Origin: an uncultured Faecalibacterium sp.
GTDB taxonomy: Bacteria > Bacillota > Clostridia > Oscillospirales > Ruminococcaceae
Assembly (NCBI GenBank): GCA_934525325.1
Contig: CAKSZE010000037.1
Coordinates: forward strand, 1-16,580
Reading direction: 5' to 3'
Length of the DNA: 16,580 bases
Positions 13,860 to 16,580 of this stretch are shown here, in pieces. The notes under the pieces are model-generated. The model ran no database searches. It was not told where the DNA came from and saw only the letters and a list, made by a program, of their open reading frames with translations. Position 1 is the first letter of the stretch; the number at the start of each line of letters is the position of its first letter. A program made the position numbers and the translations under genes.

Positions 13860-14414
13860 TTACAGCGCAGCCAGATAGGCGGCAGGGCCTTCCTCGTACA
13901 GGTCGCCGCCGTGGGCGTCCAGCACAACGGTCAGGGGCATATCCTGCACGGTCAGGCGGCGCACCGCCTCACAGCCCAGGTCCGGCCATGCGATCACTTC
14001 CAGCGTCTGCACGCTTTTTGCCATCAGCGCACCGGCACCGCCCAGCGCAGCCAGATACACCGCACCGTTGCGCACCACAGCCGCCTTGACGGCGGCGTCC
14101 CGCTTGCCCTTGCCGATCATGATCTTGTTGCCAAGGTCCAGCAGCCGGGGGCTCATGGCGTCCATGCGTCCGCTGGTGGTAGGCCCTGCCGAGCCGATGA
14201 CCTCGCCCGGGCGCTCCGGGGTGGGGCCTACATAGTAGATGGCGCTGCCCTCAAGGGAAAAGGGCAGGTTCTCGCCCTTGTCCAGCGCTTCCATCATCCG
14301 CTTGTGTGCCTGATCCCGGGCGGTGTACACCACACCGGAAAGCAGCACGGTATCCCCCGCCTTCAGCGGGGCAAGATCCTGCGCGGTGCAGGGGGTAGTC
14401 AGTCTGTATTCCAT
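13860..14414 (-). CDS. Class I fumarate hydratase, beta subunit (C-terminal domain)
   Basis: This is the beta subunit of an Fe-S-dependent fumarase (fumarate plus water to L-malate), or less likely of L(+)-tartrate dehydratase, which is built the same way. The 184-residue product has SGVVYTARDQAHKR (26-39), GPTTSGRMD (77-85) and IGKG (100-103), all typical of the family. It lies 13 bases after the alpha gene, with AGGAGGGG before ATG 14414. No clear terminator follows: the sequence to 13800 can pair (TTGCACC with GGTGCAA on the minus strand), but no T-run follows. Confidence 0.93.
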   Translation of the reverse strand: MEYRLTTPCTAQDLAPLKAGDTVLLSGVVYTARDQAHKRMMEALDKGENLPFSLEGSAIYYVGPTPERPGEVIGSAGPTTSGRMDAMSPRLLDLGNKIMIGKGKRDAAVKAAVVRNGAVYLAALGGAGALMAKSVQTLEVIAWPDLGCEAVRRLTVQDMPLTVVLDAHGGDLYEEGPAAYLAAL

Positions 14415-14427
14415 TCTTCTCCCCTCC

Positions 14428-15267
14428 TTACAGTTCCGCGCTGGCGCGGCGGGTCACATGACAGGAAACGTTCACAGCCACCGGCAGACCCGCCACATGG
14501 GTGGGCATCTGCTCAATGGCAAGGCCGAGACAGGTGGTCCTGCCGCCAAAGCCCTGCGGGCCGATGCCCAGTGCATTGATGGCAGCAAGCAGCTCCTGCT
14601 CCAGCTGCGCGTAGTAGGGGTCGGGGTTGGGGATATCCAGCGGGCGCAGCAGCGCCTTTTTGGCAAGATACGCCACTTTGTCAAAGCTGCCGCCCACGCC
14701 GATGCCCAGCACGATGGGCGGGCAGGGGTTGGAGCCCGCCAGCTTTACGGTATCCACCACGAACTTTTTAAAGCCCTCCACGCCGTCGGCGGGCTTGAGC
14801 ATCTGGATGCGGCTCATGTTCTCGCTGCCAAAGCCCTTGGGCGCTACCGTGATGCGGCAGCCCTCGCCGTCCACCAGATGCACCGTGATGGCCGCCGGGG
14901 TGTTATCGCCGGTGTTGCCCCGGCGCAGCGGGTCGGCCACGATGCTCTTGCGCAGATAGCCGTCCGTGTAGCCCCGGCGCACACCCTCGTGGATGGCGGC
15001 TTCAAAGCTGCCGTCAATGTGCACATCGGTGCCCAGCTCCACGAACACGCAGGCCATGCCGGTGTCCTGACAGATGGGCAGGTCTTTTTCCTTTGCGGCA
15101 CCAAGGTTCGACCACAGCAGGTCTAACGTGTTCTTTGCCAGCGGCCACGGCTCTTCTTCCCGCGCCTTTTCCAGCGCGGCCTGCACGTCCTGCGGCAGCT
15201 GGGTGTTGGCCTTGATGCAGAGCCGCGCCACCGTATCCGTAATGCTCTGTGCGGAGATCGTTCTCAT
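14428..15267 (-). CDS. Class I fumarate hydratase, alpha subunit (N-terminal domain, [4Fe-4S])
   Basis: This is the catalytic Fe-S subunit that pairs with the beta subunit just downstream. The 279-residue product has the three cluster cysteines Cys66 (ICQDTGMA), Cys182 (GSNPCPP) and Cys246 (RTTCLGLA), and KGFGSENMSRIQML (144-157). Two-subunit forms are usual in anaerobes and archaea, while E. coli FumA/FumB are fused. The cluster makes the enzyme sensitive to oxygen. GGAGG lies 8 bases before ATG 15267, and the malic enzyme stop is 15 bases upstream, so the three genes form an operon. Tartrate dehydratase cannot be excluded, but the malic enzyme partner favours fumarase. Confidence 0.94.
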   Translation of the reverse strand: MRTISAQSITDTVARLCIKANTQLPQDVQAALEKAREEEPWPLAKNTLDLLWSNLGAAKEKDLPICQDTGMACVFVELGTDVHIDGSFEAAIHEGVRRGYTDGYLRKSIVADPLRRGNTGDNTPAAITVHLVDGEGCRITVAPKGFGSENMSRIQMLKPADGVEGFKKFVVDTVKLAGSNPCPPIVLGIGVGGSFDKVAYLAKKALLRPLDIPNPDPYYAQLEQELLAAINALGIGPQGFGGRTTCLGLAIEQMPTHVAGLPVAVNVSCHVTRRASAEL

Positions 15268-15282
15268 GCCTTTGTCCTCCGC

Positions 15283-16455
15283 TTACAGCCGTGCCACGCC
15301 GGTCTCGCGGGCAGCTTTTGCCACGGCATTTGCCACAGCTTCTGCCACGCGGGGGTCGAACGCGCCGGGGATGATGTTTTCCTCGCTGCGGTCGGCATCG
15401 GTGATGAGGTCTGCAATGGCGTAGGCCGCAGCCAGCTTCATCTCATTGTTGATATCCCGGGCACGGACGCTGAGCGCGCCCTTGAACAGGCCGGGGAAGC
15501 ACAGCACGTTGTTGACCTGATTGGGGAAGTCGCTGCGGCCGGTGGCCATCACCCGCACGCCGCCCGCCTTGGCTTCATCCGGCATGATCTCCGGGGTGGG
15601 GTTTGCCATGGCAAAGACGATGGCGTCCTCGTTCATGGTCTTGCACAGTTCAGTGGTCAGGATGCCGGGGCGGGACACGCCGATGAACACGTCTGCACCT
15701 TCCAGCGCTTCCTTCAGGCCGCCCTTGATCTGGCGGGGGTTGGTCACCTCGCCCAGCCAGTTCTTATGCGCTTCGGCGCTGTTGCAGCCCTTGTACAGGG
15801 TGCCGAACTGATCCACCGCCACGATGTCCTTGGCACCGGCGGTCATGAGCATCTTGATGATGGCAGTACCGGCAGCGCCGGGGCCATTCAGGACGATGTG
15901 CACGTCCTCCATCTTCTTATTCACCACGCGCAGAGCGTTGATGAGGGCAGCGGTGACCACGATGGCCGTGCCGTGCTGGTCATCGTGGAACACGGGGATG
16001 TCCAGTTCCCGCTCCAGGGTCTCCTCGATCTCGAAGCACTCCGGGCTCTTGATATCCTCCAGATTGATGCCGCCAAAGGTGGGCGCAATGGCCTTGCAGG
16101 CGGCGATGACGCTGGCAGCGTCGTGGGCGTCGATGCAGATGGGGAAGGCATCCACGCCGCCGAACTCCTTGAACAGCACGGCCTTGCCCTCCATGACCGG
16201 CAGACCGGCTTCCGGGCCGATATCGCCCAAGCCCAGCACGGCGGTGCCGTTGGAAACGACCGCCACCATGTTGCCCTTGAAGGTGTACTTATACACATCC
16301 TCCGGGTTTTCCTTGATCTTGCGGCAGGGCTCGGCCACACCGGGGGTGTAGGCGGTGGACAGGTCATCGCGGGTGGCGACCTCCACCTTGCTCACGATGC
16401 CCACCTTTCCCTTGTGGGTCTCGTGCATTTCCAGAGCTGCTTTATTGTAATCCAT
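15283..16455 (-). CDS. NAD(P)-dependent malic enzyme
   Basis: This enzyme decarboxylates L-malate to pyruvate and CO2 with reduction of NAD(P), linking the fumarase reaction to pyruvate metabolism. The 390-residue product is the short bacterial type without a phosphotransacetylase domain. It has TAYTPGVAEPC (34-44, Tyr36 as the catalytic residue), GLGDIGPEAGLPVMEGKA (75-92, with Lys91), NLEDIKSPECF, FHDDQHGTA (157-164) and the Rossmann motif GPGAAG (191-196). ATG 16455 is set by GGAGG 8 bases upstream; the longer open frame to 16572 runs through the promoter and leader hairpin and is not coding. Cofactor preference was not determined. It is the first gene of the malic enzyme-fumarase operon. 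Confidence 0.96.
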   Translation of the reverse strand: MDYNKAALEMHETHKGKVGIVSKVEVATRDDLSTAYTPGVAEPCRKIKENPEDVYKYTFKGNMVAVVSNGTAVLGLGDIGPEAGLPVMEGKAVLFKEFGGVDAFPICIDAHDAASVIAACKAIAPTFGGINLEDIKSPECFEIEETLERELDIPVFHDDQHGTAIVVTAALINALRVVNKKMEDVHIVLNGPGAAGTAIIKMLMTAGAKDIVAVDQFGTLYKGCNSAEAHKNWLGEVTNPRQIKGGLKEALEGADVFIGVSRPGILTTELCKTMNEDAIVFAMANPTPEIMPDEAKAGGVRVMATGRSDFPNQVNNVLCFPGLFKGALSVRARDINNEMKLAAAYAIADLITDADRSEENIIPGAFDPRVAEAVANAVAKAARETGVARL

Positions 16456-16480
16456 GGTTTTATCCTCCAATTTCAGCAAA

Positions 16481-16505
16481 AGGCTTTCCCTCGCAGGGAA
16501 AGGCT
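16481..16505 (-). other. Hairpin in the malic enzyme leader
   Basis: AGGCTTTCCCT (16481-16491) pairs with AGGGAAAGGCT (16495-16505) around a 3-base loop, 10 of 11 pairs. It lies at or near the 5' end of the transcript and ends about 14 bases before the ribosome site. It probably affects message stability; no T-run follows. Confidence 0.55.
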
Positions 16506-16516
16506 CATACAGTTTT

Positions 16517-16545
16517 ATTGTAACAGAACCGCCCGGGTATTTCCA
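16517..16545 (-). promoter_or_regulatory. Promoter of the malic enzyme-fumarase operon
   Basis: The minus strand has TACAAT (16517-16522) with TGT before it (extended -10) and TGGAAA (16540-16545) 17 bases upstream as a moderate -35. The remaining 16546-16580 hold only a short GC-rich inverted repeat at the window edge. Confidence 0.6.
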
Positions 16546-16580
16546 CCGGTTTTGCGGCATTTCCCGCCCCAAAGCGGGCA

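Noticed and set aside
1..16580. CRISPR array, insertion sequence, tRNA or rRNA
   Set aside because: No regularly spaced direct repeats, transposase, terminal inverted repeats or RNA-gene signatures were seen.

Overview
The window looks like chromosomal DNA from a GC-rich, Gram-positive anaerobe of the Clostridia. Among groups I know, a Faecalibacterium/Subdoligranulum-like member of the Oscillospirales fits best. This placement is an inference from protein style: an IreB-family protein, a MazF very close to Bacillus NdoA, a SigA-type sigma factor, an oxygen-sensitive two-subunit class I fumarase, and strong AGGAGG ribosome sites with some TTG and GTG starts. No rRNA, tRNA, phage, IS or CRISPR sequence is visible. 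Most of the window is core genome; the unusual material is in the intergenic spaces and in one extended reductase.

Layout, left to right. At 1-176 (-) is the start of ireB, running off the edge. At 341-1239 (+) are acpS and a solitary mazF, ending at a strong terminator shared with the convergent rpoD. At 1307-3739 (-) are rpoD, the primary sigma factor, and just upstream of it a FabG-like reductase with a repeat-bearing N-terminal tail. At 3982-4885 (-) tadA and a small CPBP membrane protease form a pair. A divergent promoter pair at 4921-5018 separates these from degV (+, 5086-5943), which meets a TauE/SafE-type transporter (-, 6118-6891) at two back-to-back terminators. At 7051-11361 (-) are an M19 dipeptidase and, upstream in the same transcript, a 1101-residue SWIM-SNF2 helicase. 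At 11739-12899 (-) is a membrane diguanylate cyclase and at 13263-13652 (-) a DtxR/MntR-family metalloregulator. At 13860-16455 (-) is a malic enzyme-fumarase alpha-fumarase beta operon with its own promoter near the right edge.

How the genes work together. The malic enzyme and fumarase genes form one malate/fumarate module (malate to pyruvate, and malate-fumarate interconversion by an Fe-S enzyme). The metalloregulator next to them has a DtxR-like cysteine in its metal site and a palindrome upstream of its promoter. The other genes are housekeeping or loosely connected.

The best candidate for something undescribed is a pair of about 167-bp intergenic repeats (11448-11616 and 13024-13188). 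Each carries two hairpins whose stems are kept by compensatory base changes. Each sits in the same orientation between the terminator of one minus-strand gene and a TTGCAT-type promoter of the next. All positions, motifs and pairings were read by eye; no search, alignment program or folding calculation was run.
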